A DNA stretch of 64,000 bases from Prauserella rugosa (GCF_000719975.1 NZ_JOIJ01000003.1:308979-372978); one strand, 5' to 3'; numbered from the stretch's first letter, positions 54,537 through 63,558 are shown. The notes: generated by a model not told the origin, from the sequence alone. A program made the numbers and translations.

Positions 54537-55631
54537 TCAGATGATCGGGGTGCTCCAGCTCTTCGGCGTGACGTACGGACTGGTCAATGTCGTCACCTCG
54601 GCGTCGCCGACGGTCAGCGTCAGCCCTGCCGCCGCGAGGTCGGGAGTCACCCTGGCGAGACCGAGGGTCGTGCCCAGCGCGACGCTGTGCACGGCGTGCA
54701 CCACCTCGCCCACGACCTCACCGCCAGCCAGCACTGCCGCGCCCCGCTCGGGCAGGGACGTGGAGCCGGAGAAGCCGACCGTGCGTTTGGTGTCCGGCGA
54801 CGCGAAGGCTGCCTGGACGGCGTCCTTGCCGACGAAGTCGTCCTTGGTGATGTCGACGAGCCAGCCTGCTCCCATCTCGACGACGTCGGCCCCGGCCGCC
54901 TCGAAGCGCGTGATCGGCTGGCGCACCTCGAGCATCGCCAGTTCCAGTGCCTCGTATCCCGCCGGCGTGGCCTCGGCGGTCGCGAGGGTCCACAACTTCT
55001 CGACGGCATCGGCGGCGACGAGCACCTTGTAGCCGTATTCCGCGGTCGCACCGGTGCGGGCGAACACGATGTCCACGCCGTCCCACGATGCGTCCACAAC
55101 GGACTCGAACGGCAGCGCGGCGAGCTCGCCGTCGATGAGCCGTCCGACGACACCCCACGCGTAGGGGCCCTCGAAGGCCAACAGCGCCAGCTCGTCCGAT
55201 CGATCGGTGATGCTCACCCCGTTGCCGGCCTCGGCGTGGAGGTGCTCCAGCAGTCGTGGCCCCGCGCCCACCGACCCCGCCAGCAGCAGACCGTCCTCCC
55301 TGCCCCACACCTCGACCTGGTCGACGACCGCACCGTCGGCGGTGAGCACCAGGCTGGTCATGCAGCGCTCGGCGGTGAGGAACTCGACGTCCCTGCCCAG
55401 GACCCGCTGGGCGAAGTCGGTGGCGTCATCGCCGGTGATCTCGATCAGCGGCGTGCCTGCGAGGTCGAACACGGCGCTGCGATGCCGGATCGCCTCGTAC
55501 TCGTCGGCCAGTGCCGCGTAACGCATCGCGACGACGGCGTCCCCCACCGCGCCGTACACCGTCGTGTCCGGGTACGTACCGCTCAGCGGCGACGTGGGGC
55601 TCGGGGAGGCGCTGCTCTGGGTCTCAGACAT
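54537..55631 (-). CDS. GcvT-like (aminomethyltransferase family) folate-binding protein
   Basis: 364 residues with the GcvT/DmdA/LigM fold: Asp104 in LTADGAVVDQV matches the catalytic Asp of the GGxxDD motif. The C-terminal barrel ends with GEVVHAVHSVALGTTLGLARV. Members bind tetrahydrofolate and move a one-carbon unit, in glycine cleavage, O-demethylation or DMSP demethylation. No gcvH/gcvP genes are adjacent, so it is not part of a glycine cleavage complex. It sits between the dehydratase and KS genes and is probably specific to the pathway. Actual reaction unknown. Confidence 0.85.
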   Translation of the reverse strand: MSETQSSASPSPTSPLSGTYPDTTVYGAVGDAVVAMRYAALADEYEAIRHRSAVFDLAGTPLIEITGDDATDFAQRVLGRDVEFLTAERCMTSLVLTADGAVVDQVEVWGREDGLLLAGSVGAGPRLLEHLHAEAGNGVSITDRSDELALLAFEGPYAWGVVGRLIDGELAALPFESVVDASWDGVDIVFARTGATAEYGYKVLVAADAVEKLWTLATAEATPAGYEALELAMLEVRQPITRFEAAGADVVEMGAGWLVDITKDDFVGKDAVQAAFASPDTKRTVGFSGSTSLPERGAAVLAGGEVVGEVVHAVHSVALGTTLGLARVTPDLAAAGLTLTVGDAEVTTLTSPYVTPKSWSTPII

Positions 55632-55637
55632 GGGTTG

Positions 55638-56147
55638 TCACACCTTTCCGTTGGTCGCGGACGGATCGGCGAGGGTGATCGACCCCTCCGCGACCACCGA
55701 ACCGTCCACTCGCGCGCTGACCTTGTACTCGCAGAATCCGCGCCCGCCCGCGGACCGCTCCGTCGCGAGGCGCAGCGCATCGCCAGGACGGACGGGGCGG
55801 CGGAACCGCATCGACCGCACCCCGGTGAGGTAACCGATGGGTCCTGCGCCGGCGAGTGCGAACACCACGCCCGACAGCTGGGCCAGGGACTCCGTCACCA
55901 ACACGCCGGGGAACACGGCCTCGTCCGGGAAATGCCCCTGGAACCACGGTTCGGTGGCCGCCACGTTCTTCACCCCGGTGGCACGCAGACCCGGCTCGAC
56001 CCGTTCGACGCGGTCCACCAGCAGCATCGGCCACCGGTGCGGCAGGATCTCCCGGATCCGTTCGTTACCGAGGTCGGTCAGCACCTCCGGCACTGCGGAT
56101 GCCTCGCTCACAGCTGTGCCTGACACGGAATCCCGGTCGCGTGTCAT
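55638..56147 (-). CDS. FabZ-like 3-hydroxyacyl-ACP dehydratase
   Basis: 169 residues; PHRWPMLLVDRV and GHFPDEAVFPGVLVTESLAQ. His72 and Glu86 (14 apart) are the hot-dog-fold dehydratase pair. It removes water from the 3-hydroxyacyl-ACP to give the trans-enoyl chain. With no enoyl reductase in the operon, double bonds should remain and accumulate. Coupled to the ACP gene by ATGA. Confidence 0.92.
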   Translation of the reverse strand: MTRDRDSVSGTAVSEASAVPEVLTDLGNERIREILPHRWPMLLVDRVERVEPGLRATGVKNVAATEPWFQGHFPDEAVFPGVLVTESLAQLSGVVFALAGAGPIGYLTGVRSMRFRRPVRPGDALRLATERSAGGRGFCEYKVSARVDGSVVAEGSITLADPSATNGKV

Positions 56148-56455
56148 ACCGCGGACGCCGCGCCGGGCTCGGTCTTCGGCAACGACGGATCGACGTGCTC
56201 GGCCAGCCGCGACACGGAACCGAACACCGACATGTCGCTGTCGTAGAGCGCGACGTCGAACTCGGCCTCGATGGCGACGTAGAGCTCGAGCACGTCAAGG
56301 CTGTCGAGTTCCAGTCCCCGGCCGAACAGCGGCTGGTCGTCGGTGATCCAGTCCGCGTCGATGGGCAGGTCGAGGCGGGACACGATCATCTTCTTGATCC
56401 GCGAGCACGTCTGCTGCCGGGCGGCGGCCGCGGCACGGAGTTCGTCGATGGTCAC
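56144..56455 (-). CDS. Acyl carrier protein
   Basis: 103 residues; the 4'-phosphopantetheine site is Ser52 in LELDSLDVLE. The N-terminal ~20 residues and the C-terminal ~15 are extensions compared with fatty-acid ACPs. It is expected to carry the growing chain in the pathway. 45 bp after the ketoreductase gene. Confidence 0.93.
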   Translation of the reverse strand: MTIDELRAAAAARQQTCSRIKKMIVSRLDLPIDADWITDDQPLFGRGLELDSLDVLELYVAIEAEFDVALYDSDMSVFGSVSRLAEHVDPSLPKTEPGAASAV

Positions 56456-56500
56456 AGGTCTCCTCCGAAGGTGCTGGACTGATCGGAAATGCCGGGGTGG

Positions 56501-57247
56501 TCAGCCGAGTCCGCCGCCGTTGGCGATGAAGGTCTCGCTGGTGATGTAGGACGCCTTGTCCGAGGCCAGGAAGGTCACGAGGTGGGCGATCTCCTCGGGT
56601 TTGCCCATGCGTCCCAGGCGAATCCGCGAGGCGTACGTCTCGCGCAGCTTCGCCGGGATCGCCTTCGTCATGTCGGTCTCCACGAAGCCGGGGGCCACCG
56701 CGTTGACCCGCACGCCGTACGGCGCGGCCTCGTACGAGAGCGCCTTGCTGAACGCGATGATCGCGCCCTTCGAGGCCACGTAGTTGGTCTGTCCCGGGAA
56801 CCCGCCGTCGAGCCCGCTCGCCGAACTGAGCGTCACGATGGAGCCGCTGCGCTGATGCTGCATGATGCGCATCGCCTCGCGGCACGCATGGAACGTGCCC
56901 TTCATGTTGATGTCCATCGTTTCGTCGAACTGCTCGCCGCTCATCGCGACCAGGTGCCGGTCGCGCGTGATCCCCGCGCTCGTGACGAGGACGTCGAGGC
57001 GGCCGTGTTCACCACGTACGGAGCGGAACATCTCGCGCACGGCCGTTTCGTCGGTGACGTCGGCCCGCACGGCCGATGCCGAACCGCCCTCGGCCTCGAT
57101 GCGCGCGACGAGCTGCGTGGCCGAATCCTCCGAACGCGAGTAGTTGACCACCACGTGGTTCCCGTGCGCGGCCAGGTCCAAGGCGACCGCCTTGCCCAGT
57201 CCGCGGGAACCTCCGGTGACCAGAGCCACCGAACCAGCTGCGAACAT
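56501..57247 (-). CDS. 3-ketoacyl-ACP reductase (FabG-like SDR)
   Basis: 248 residues with the NADPH loop TGGSRGLG and the catalytic Asn114, Ser141/142, Tyr156 and Lys160 (YVASK). It reduces the 3-keto group after each condensation, which makes the polyketide reduced and not aromatic. First gene of the 17-gene minus-strand run; the promoter lies in the 177-bp gap with the FAD hydroxylase gene. Confidence 0.93.
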   Translation of the reverse strand: MFAAGSVALVTGGSRGLGKAVALDLAAHGNHVVVNYSRSEDSATQLVARIEAEGGSASAVRADVTDETAVREMFRSVRGEHGRLDVLVTSAGITRDRHLVAMSGEQFDETMDINMKGTFHACREAMRIMQHQRSGSIVTLSSASGLDGGFPGQTNYVASKGAIIAFSKALSYEAAPYGVRVNAVAPGFVETDMTKAIPAKLRETYASRIRLGRMGKPEEIAHLVTFLASDKASYITSETFIANGGGLG

Positions 57248-57424
57248 TCACGTCTCCACGGGGGACATCCGGTACGGGGACACTGCCGCCCCGCATCGCT
57301 GATGCCCGGATGTGCTGTCGGGCCGAACTGCTGTCGCCGAACGTACTGCGCGCGGTTTTCACCGCGTTATCACGCGAATATCAGCATCTTGACCCCGTCG
57401 GCCGGACTGCTCCAGGCTCGCTTC
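57248..57424. promoter_or_regulatory. Divergent promoter region of the core operon and the hydroxylase gene
   Basis: 177 bp between starts of the ketoreductase (minus) and hydroxylase (plus) genes. TGCTGTCG occurs at 57313-57320 and 57329-57336, and GCCGAAC at 57322-57328 and 57336-57342, making a partial direct repeat. The period of 14-16 bp is not the 11/22 bp typical for SARP sites, so I only mark the region. Confidence 0.4.
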
Positions 57425-59059
57425 ATGGCTGACATCGAGGTGGACGTGCTCATCGTCGGCGGCGGACCGGTCGGCTTGAGCGCCTCGCTGGAGTGCTCGC
57501 GGCACGGACTGACCTCGCTGCTGGTCGAGAAGCATGCGGGAACGTCCATCTTCCCCAAGGCACGGCTGGTGTCCACCCGCACCATGGAACTGCTGCGGTC
57601 GTGGGGACTTCAGGACGAGGTGGAGCGTGCCGGTCTGCCCAGAGAGGACAGTCTCGCCGTCGGTGTCGGAACCTCGCTCACCGCCGACGACTTCCACCGG
57701 GAGACCGCGCCGATCGCGGCGGACGCGCCGCAGAGCCCCACCTACGCCTACATCTGCGCCCAGGACGAACTCGAGGTGATCCTCAAGCGCACGGCGGAGA
57801 CCCTCCCGGGCGCCGATGTCCGCTTCGCGACCACGATGACCGCGTTCTCCCAGGACGGAGACGGGGTGTCGGCGACGATCGAGTCGTCCGGTGCCACGGC
57901 CGAGGTGCGCAGCGCCTACGTGATCGCCGCGGACGGGGCGCGCAGTTCGATCCGAGAGCGACTCGCCATCGGAGTCGACGGCCCGCCTCCCATCGGGCAC
58001 ATGATCAGCATCATGTTCGAGGCCGACATCGGAGATCTGCTTCACGATCGCAGGTGTGCGCTCTACTTCCTCCGCAGCACGATCCCCTGCGCGGTCGAGG
58101 CCGTCGACAACGACCGCAGGTGGCTCGTCCAAACCGGATACGACCCGGCCGAGGGTGGCAGCGCCGACGACTTCACCCCCGAGTTCTGCACCGAGATCGT
58201 CCGGGAGGCCGTGGGCATCGGCGAACTGGACGTGACACTGATCGCGACGATGCCGTGGCTGCAACAGGCCGTGACCGCACGGAGCTACCGCGACGGCCGG
58301 ATATTCCTCGCCGGGGACTCGGCACACGTGAGCACCCCCCAGGGCGGTTTCGGGATGAACTGCGGCATTCAGGACGCCCACAACCTCGTGTGGAAGATCG
58401 CCGCCGTCCACAAGGGGCACGCCGGGGAGGGTCTGCTCGACACCTACGGCCCCGAACGCCGGCCGATCGGTGAGCGCACCGTGGGTGAGAGCCTCACCAA
58501 CGCGCTGATCACCTTCCGCATGATGGAGGGCGAACTGACCATGGCCGAGGCCATCGCGCTGCAGGCAGGGCGCCGTAGCAGCGAAGGACTCGTCCTCGGC
58601 TTCCACTACGACTCCGCGGCGGTCGTCGGCGACGGTTCGCCGCCGCCTCAGCCCGACGACCCGTATCGCACCTATGTCCCGACCGCCCGTCCGGGGCACC
58701 GCGCGCCCCATGTGACCGTGCATCGCGCAGGCGCACGAATGTCCACTCTGGACCTCCTCGGCACCGGGTTCACGCTGTTCACGACGCCGGGCAGTGGCTG
58801 GTCGGACATCGCCGCCGACGTGGCCGCCCGCACCGGTGACCACGTCGTGCCCGTGGAACTCGACCCCGGCCTGCCGACGGGAGGCGGACTCTGCGCACCC
58901 GGCTGGACGGAGGCGTACGGCACGTCGACGACGGGGGCCGTACTCGTGCGCCCCGACGGACACGTCGCGTGGCGTTACGCCGGCACCGACGGGAACGTCC
59001 TCGACGGGCGGCGCGCGCTCGTCGAGGCCCTCGACGACGTCCTGAGCCGGAGCCACTGA
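57425..59059 (+). CDS. Class A flavoprotein aromatic hydroxylase
   Basis: 544 residues of the RdmE/PgaE/MhpA type: VDVLIVGGGPVGLSAS (FAD), the DG region AADGARSSIR, GDSAHVSTPQGGFGMN (FAD/substrate loop), and a C-terminal thioredoxin-like domain. It uses NAD(P)H and O2 to hydroxylate a ring or polyene end. ATG 57425 starts right before the Rossmann strand. It is the only core-region gene on the plus strand besides the aminotransferase. Confidence 0.9.
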   Translation: MADIEVDVLIVGGGPVGLSASLECSRHGLTSLLVEKHAGTSIFPKARLVSTRTMELLRSWGLQDEVERAGLPREDSLAVGVGTSLTADDFHRETAPIAADAPQSPTYAYICAQDELEVILKRTAETLPGADVRFATTMTAFSQDGDGVSATIESSGATAEVRSAYVIAADGARSSIRERLAIGVDGPPPIGHMISIMFEADIGDLLHDRRCALYFLRSTIPCAVEAVDNDRRWLVQTGYDPAEGGSADDFTPEFCTEIVREAVGIGELDVTLIATMPWLQQAVTARSYRDGRIFLAGDSAHVSTPQGGFGMNCGIQDAHNLVWKIAAVHKGHAGEGLLDTYGPERRPIGERTVGESLTNALITFRMMEGELTMAEAIALQAGRRSSEGLVLGFHYDSAAVVGDGSPPPQPDDPYRTYVPTARPGHRAPHVTVHRAGARMSTLDLLGTGFTLFTTPGSGWSDIAADVAARTGDHVVPVELDPGLPTGGGLCAPGWTEAYGTSTTGAVLVRPDGHVAWRYAGTDGNVLDGRRALVEALDDVLSRSH

Positions 59060-59119
59060 CCGCGAAACCCGCCACCCTCGCACCTCCTCCGGCCTACGGG
59101 GAGGCGAGCCCGCGCGCCG

Positions 59120-60613
59120 CTAGGACATCCCCGCCGCGGCCCGGCGCAGCGACAACGGATTGCCGCCCGCCATCCCGGCCAGCCGACCCGCCGTGTGGGG
59201 GCTGCTGTCGACCCAGCTCCGGCCGAGCAACAGCGCGAGCAGTTCCCGTGATTCGCCCGGCTGCAAGGGCCCCAACGGCAGCCGTGCCGAACCTTGCCGC
59301 ACGACCAGTTCGTCGAGTCGCTCGCGGCTGGTCACCAGGACGCGGGTTCCCGAACAACCGGGCAGCAACGGCAGCACCTGACTCTCGCAGGCCGCGTCGT
59401 CGAGCACGACCAGCATCCGGCGGCGGGCCACGGTGCTGCGGTACAACGCGATCCGTTCCTGGAGATCCGCGGGAATGGCGTGCTCGGCGATCCCCATCGC
59501 TCGCAGGGAACGTTCGAGTACGGTCCCGGCCGCCACGGGCCTGCCCTGGTCGTCGCGCAAGGTCGCGAACAGCTGGCCGTCGGGGAATCGGCCGGCTCGC
59601 TGGTGCGCCCAGGTCAGCGACAGTGCGGTCTTGCCGACGTCGGCCGGGCCACTGACGACGATCGTGCCCGCCGTCTCTTCCGAGCCGCACAGCGCATCGT
59701 CCAGTTCACCCAGCTCGTCCCTGCGGCCGGCGAACGGGACCGGCCGCCGTGGCAGTTGCGACGGAACGCCTGCGCGGTCCGCCCGCTCGGCCGGGCCGGA
59801 CCGGGCCGAGGGCCCCACCCCGGTCGCGTTGCCGGTGCGGGACGCGGCCTCGATGCCCGGCCTGGCCAACGTGGGTGCATCCCTCAGGATGCGCTCGTGC
59901 AGTTCTCGCAGATGCGGACCGGGCTCGAGGCCGATCTGCTCGACGAGCACCCGGCGCGCGTCCTGATACGTGCGCAGCGCATCGGCGCGGCGGCCGGCCC
60001 GGTACTGCGCGAGCATCAGCTGTGCCCTGGCCCGTTCCCTCAGCGGCTGGTCGGCCACGACCGCCGAGAGGTCGGCGACGACCCGCTCGTGCCTGCCGAG
60101 GTCGAGCTCCAGCTCCGCACACGTCTCGATCGCGTCGAGCCGCGCCTCGTGCAGCCGGTGTGCCTCGATCCGCAACCCGGGAAGGTCGTCGAACGGCATG
60201 CCCTCCCACAGCTGCAACGCCTCCCGCATCAGGGCCACCGCGGCGAGCTTGTCGCCCGCCGTGGTCTTCGCCGCGGCCCTGCCCGTCAGCGAACCGAACC
60301 GCAGCCAGTCCGCCGCGTCGTCCTCGAGCCGCATCAGGTAGCCGGGACTCGCCGTCGTGACCGCCGTGTCGAGGCCGACGCCCCTGAGCGCCCTGCGCAA
60401 CCGCGACACACAGATCGCGACCTGGTTCCGCGCGCTCGAGGGCGCATCCCCTCCCCAGATCGCACCGATGAGCCGGTCGACACTGACGACCCGGTTCGCT
60501 TCGAGGACCAGGCTGGCGAGTACCGCCTTTTCCCTGGCACCACCGAGCCGAACCTCGCTGCCTCCACTCAGGACGCGAACGGGTCCCATGATCCGGATCT
60601 CGGCACCGGTCAT
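59120..60613 (-). CDS. SARP-family activator with NB-ARC domain
   Basis: 497 residues: an OmpR-like winged helix (EIRIMGPVRVLSGGSEVRLGG ... VVSVDRLIGAIWG, 1-~95), a bacterial transcriptional-activation (BTAD) domain (~100-250), and an NB-ARC-type ATPase domain with P-loop SGPADVGKT. Ends without the TPR repeats of full-length AfsR. Cluster-situated SARPs usually activate biosynthetic genes. It overlaps the glycosyltransferase stop (TGATG), so it may be made from the same message. Confidence 0.9.
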   Translation of the reverse strand: MTGAEIRIMGPVRVLSGGSEVRLGGAREKAVLASLVLEANRVVSVDRLIGAIWGGDAPSSARNQVAICVSRLRRALRGVGLDTAVTTASPGYLMRLEDDAADWLRFGSLTGRAAAKTTAGDKLAAVALMREALQLWEGMPFDDLPGLRIEAHRLHEARLDAIETCAELELDLGRHERVVADLSAVVADQPLRERARAQLMLAQYRAGRRADALRTYQDARRVLVEQIGLEPGPHLRELHERILRDAPTLARPGIEAASRTGNATGVGPSARSGPAERADRAGVPSQLPRRPVPFAGRRDELGELDDALCGSEETAGTIVVSGPADVGKTALSLTWAHQRAGRFPDGQLFATLRDDQGRPVAAGTVLERSLRAMGIAEHAIPADLQERIALYRSTVARRRMLVVLDDAACESQVLPLLPGCSGTRVLVTSRERLDELVVRQGSARLPLGPLQPGESRELLALLLGRSWVDSSPHTAGRLAGMAGGNPLSLRRAAAGMS

Positions 60614-61824
60614 CAGAGTCCGCCGATCACGTCGGCGGCCCGCTCGGCGCCGCCTGCCTCGGCGATGACCGTGCGAAACCGGTTCGCGGTCGCTGCGGCC
60701 ACCGGGTCGGACAGGACCGCCTCGACAGCCTCGGCCAACGTGGCGGGATCGAGCCGTTCCGGGTCGACGAGCCTGCCGAGTCCGAGGTCCCGGATGCGCC
60801 AGCCCGTCGGCCGGTCGAGCGCGGACGTCGGTACGCACACCAGCGGCGTCCCGCAGCTCAGCGCCTCCAGCACCGTGCCCATCCCGCCGTGCGTGACGCA
60901 CAGTGCGGCGTGCCGGAGAACGGCAACGTGCGGCACCCAGCGATGCACCTCGACGTTCGGGGGAAGCTCGCCCAGTTCGGCTGGTTCGATGCCGTCGGCC
61001 ACGGTCACGACCGCGTGCCAGTCGCGCCCGCGGAACGCGTCGATGCACCGCGCGAAGATGTCCCGGTGCTCGTTGAACACCGCGCCGAGGGAGACCAGCA
61101 CGATCGGGGTGTCTCCCGCGGGCGGCTCCCACTCGCCGAGGAATCCTCGGTCACCGATGCACGGTCCGGTGAACACGAAGCGGTCGTCGAACGAGTCCCC
61201 CTCGTACTGGAACTCCCGCGGCAGTGTCACCACGCTGCGGTCGGGGACCTCGAACCACAGTTCGTGCGGCGCGACGTCGAGTCCGTACCGGGCGCACAGG
61301 GTGCCGATCCGCACCATCGTGGTGGTGACCCACTCCGGCATCTCGGTGGGCCGCTGTTCGGCTGGCCGCTGGCCACCCTCGTCGTTGTACATCGCGTTGA
61401 GGTACGAGAACTTCTCGTTCGAGGCGAAGAACGGGACGGTCTGCACCGCCTCGCAGTCCCAGACCCGCGCCAGCACGCGTCCCGCGTACAGCACCGAGGT
61501 GTCGTAGACGACGCAGTCGACGGGACCGAGGCCGGCCGAGTCGGATCCGTCCGCCAGTGCCGCCTCGAGGATCGCCTCGCTCTCGTCCAGCAGCACCGAC
61601 ATCAGGTATCCGGGGTCGTTCTCGAGCTCGGTGAAGTCGGCGTCGCGATAACGCGACTCGTATGTGGCGACGGCGGCACCCGTACCGGCGACGACGTCCC
61701 GCATGCTCGGCGCCGTCAGGTAGGTCACGTCGTGACCGCGGCGCACCAGTTCCGCCGCCATCGCCAACGTCGGCACCACGTGCCCGTGATCGGGGTGGCA
61801 CACAAACAGAATCGTGCTCGTCAT
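60613..61824 (-). CDS. GT1-family natural-product glycosyltransferase
   Basis: 403 residues with GT-B fold: CHPDHGHVVPTLAMA at the start and the nucleotide-sugar-binding THGGMGTVLEALSCGTPLVCVP. Members attach NDP-deoxysugars to polyketide or macrolide aglycones. The sugar is not fixed by the sequence; the nearby aminotransferase suggests an aminosugar. Confidence 0.9.
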   Translation of the reverse strand: MTSTILFVCHPDHGHVVPTLAMAAELVRRGHDVTYLTAPSMRDVVAGTGAAVATYESRYRDADFTELENDPGYLMSVLLDESEAILEAALADGSDSAGLGPVDCVVYDTSVLYAGRVLARVWDCEAVQTVPFFASNEKFSYLNAMYNDEGGQRPAEQRPTEMPEWVTTTMVRIGTLCARYGLDVAPHELWFEVPDRSVVTLPREFQYEGDSFDDRFVFTGPCIGDRGFLGEWEPPAGDTPIVLVSLGAVFNEHRDIFARCIDAFRGRDWHAVVTVADGIEPAELGELPPNVEVHRWVPHVAVLRHAALCVTHGGMGTVLEALSCGTPLVCVPTSALDRPTGWRIRDLGLGRLVDPERLDPATLAEAVEAVLSDPVAAATANRFRTVIAEAGGAERAADVIGGL

Positions 61825-61921
61825 GCGGAAAGAACCTCAGTTCGGCTCGGGTGGTCGGGGGACCGTGCGGCTACACCACGAGCGGTGCCGTCACCGTAGA
61901 AGTGCCCGCGCGCGATCGAGT

Positions 61922-62034
61922 ACCCCTAACCGCCGCGAAAGCCGCGTCGCACGGCGGATTGCGCGATCCGGAGTAGTGGTCTGAACCGTCCGGGCCTGTT
62001 CCGAGGCAGGCACCCCAGTGGGCGGGTTAGGGGT
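61922..62034. promoter_or_regulatory. Divergent promoter region with inverted CCCCTAACC repeats
   Basis: ACCCCTAACCGCC (61922-61934) and GGCGGGTTAGGGGT (62021-62034) are inverted, apart from one extra base. A third CCCCTA lies at 62055-62060. The pair lies between the glycosyltransferase (minus) and aminotransferase (plus) starts and may be a binding site for a cluster regulator. Confidence 0.45.
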
Positions 62035-62095
62035 TGCCCGAGGCGGCCCGTGCGCCCCTAGGCTGGCGCCACCACGCGCGAGCCGAAGGATGACG

Positions 62096-63208
62096 ATGGC
62101 GACCACCCTGGTCTGGGACTATCTCAACGAGTACCGCGACGAGCGCGAGGACATCCTCGACGCCGTCGAGACCGTCTTCTCCTCCGGCCGGCTCGTGCTC
62201 GGCGAGAGCGTCTCGTCGTTCGAACGGGAATTCGCCGAGTACCACGGCACGGCGCACTGTGTCGGTGTCGACAACGGCACCAATGCCGTCGCCCTCGGCC
62301 TGCGCGCGCTCGGGGTCGGCCCCGGCGACGAGGTGATCACCGTGTCCAACACGGCCGCGCCCACCGTCGTGGCCATCGACGCCGTCGGCGCCACGCCGGT
62401 GTTCGTCGACGTCGACGAGAGCACCTATCTCATGGACACCGGCCAGGTGGCCGATGCGATCACCGACCGGACCCGATGCCTGCTGCCCGTGCACCTGTAC
62501 GGCCAGTGTGTCGACATGCAGCCCCTGCGGCGGCTCGCCGATACCCACGGCCTGGTCGTGCTCGAGGACTGCGCACAGGCTCACGGCGCCCGCGCGGCGG
62601 GCACGGTTGCCGGGTCGATGGGTGATGCGGCCGCGTTCTCGTTCTACCCGACGAAGGTGCTGGGCGCCTACGGCGACGGGGGTGCGGTGCTCACCGGGCG
62701 CGACGACGTCGACGCCGCACTACGGCGCCTGCGCTACTACGGGATGGAGAAGACCTACTACGTCGTCGAGACGCCCGGCCACAACAGCAGGCTCGACGAG
62801 GTACAGGCCGAGATCCTCCGGCGCAAACTCGTCCGACTCGACGACTACATCGCCCGTAGGCAGGCCATCGCCGACCGGTACGCCGCAGGGCTGGCCGACT
62901 CGGGACTCGTTCTTCCCACCGTGGCCGACGGCAACAGCCACGTGTACTACCTCTACGTCGTGCGGCACCCGCGGCGCGACGACATCCTGGAGGCGCTGGC
63001 CGGCCACGACATTCGCCTGAACGTCAGCTATCCGTGGCCGGTGCACACCATGAAGGGTTTCGCCCACCTCGGCTACGGCACCGGCAGCCTGCCGGTCACC
63101 GAGCGGCTGTCCGGTGAGATCTTCTCGCTGCCCATGTACCCCTCCCTGCCGGCCGACACCCAGGACCGGGTGATCGATGCTCTCCGGTCGGTGCTGGCGT
63201 CCCTGTAG
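62096..63208 (+). CDS. DegT/DnrJ/EryC1/StrS-family sugar aminotransferase
   Basis: 370 residues. The PLP Lys187 is in [15 protein letters not shown], and the [19 protein letters not shown] and [15 protein letters not shown] segments are typical. Converts a 3- or 4-keto-NDP-sugar to the amino sugar. ATG 62096 has GAAGGA five bases upstream. No dehydratase, epimerase or N-methyltransferase for a deoxysugar is in the window. Confidence 0.9.
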   Translation: MATTLVWDYLNEYRDEREDILDAVETVFSSGRLVLGESVSSFEREFAEYHGTAHCVGVDNGTNAVALGLRALGVGPGDEVITVSNTAAPTVVAIDAVGATPVFVDVDESTYLMDTGQVADAITDRTRCLLPVHLYGQCVDMQPLRRLADTHGLVVLEDCAQAHGARAAGTVAGSMGDAAAFSFYPTKVLGAYGDGGAVLTGRDDVDAALRRLRYYGMEKTYYVVETPGHNSRLDEVQAEILRRKLVRLDDYIARRQAIADRYAAGLADSGLVLPTVADGNSHVYYLYVVRHPRRDDILEALAGHDIRLNVSYPWPVHTMKGFAHLGYGTGSLPVTERLSGEIFSLPMYPSLPADTQDRVIDALRSVLASL

Positions 63209-63284
63209 GCCCCAGCGGGAGCTGCGGCACTGCTCGGGGCCGCGCTGGTCCCGCGCAGCAGGCGACGGGATTGTCGGACGCGAC
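63209..63284. mobile_element. Truncated right end of the MITE-like element
   Basis: 63252-63286 matches 1747-1781 at 34 of 35 bases, including the right terminal repeat (reverse complement GTCGCGTCCGACAATC, ending at 63284). No left end is visible, so only a fragment remains. It begins right after the aminotransferase stop. Confidence 0.6.
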
Positions 63285-63288
63285 CTAC

Positions 63289-63304
63289 AGCGTGTCTGAC
63301 AAAC
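63289..63304 (+). mobile_element. Isolated IS5-like left end
   Basis: AGCGTGTCTGACAAAC (63289-63304) differs little from the IS end at 63906 (TGCGTGTCTGACAATG). It abuts the MITE fragment at CTAC (63285-63288), probably a decayed CTAG target. No right end or transposase follows within 600 bp, so it may be the remains of a deletion. Confidence 0.45.
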
Positions 63305-63363
63305 GGTTCCATGGTGTGCTGTGGGCCTGAGGTGGTATCGCGATTTCAGGTGCTCGCGAGTGC

Positions 63364-63558
63364 TCAGCGGTCGATGATCGAGGTGATGGTGCCGAGTCCG
63401 ACAGGTTCGAGCCACCACGCAGGCCATTCGTAGCTCGCGACCTCGTGGTGTACGGGGCGGGGCGGACGGCGAGCTCGGTGTGTGACAAGTGCGACGCTGT
63501 CGTAGCGTTTCCAGGTGGCGAAGTAGCCTTGGGATAACCGAGGATGGACGAATGCCAA
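63364..63558 (-). pseudogene. Short orphan reading frame, possible gene remnant
   Basis: 64 codons, rich in Trp/Tyr/Arg/His and ending with WWLEPVGLGTITSIIDR. It lies in a stretch flanked by IS ends and overlaps the tautomerase-like gene start by seven bases. I do not recognise it. It could be a fragment of a longer gene cut off on its left by the IS end at 63289. Confidence 0.3.

Noticed and set aside
52265..54544. 759-codon plus-strand frame opposite the KS-CLF gene
   Set aside because: Shadow of the KS-CLF gene; no recognisable motif.
57313..57342. SARP-type direct repeats in the core promoter
   Set aside because: The repeat period (14-16 bp) is not that of SARP sites (11 or 22 bp); kept only as a weak note in the region entry.
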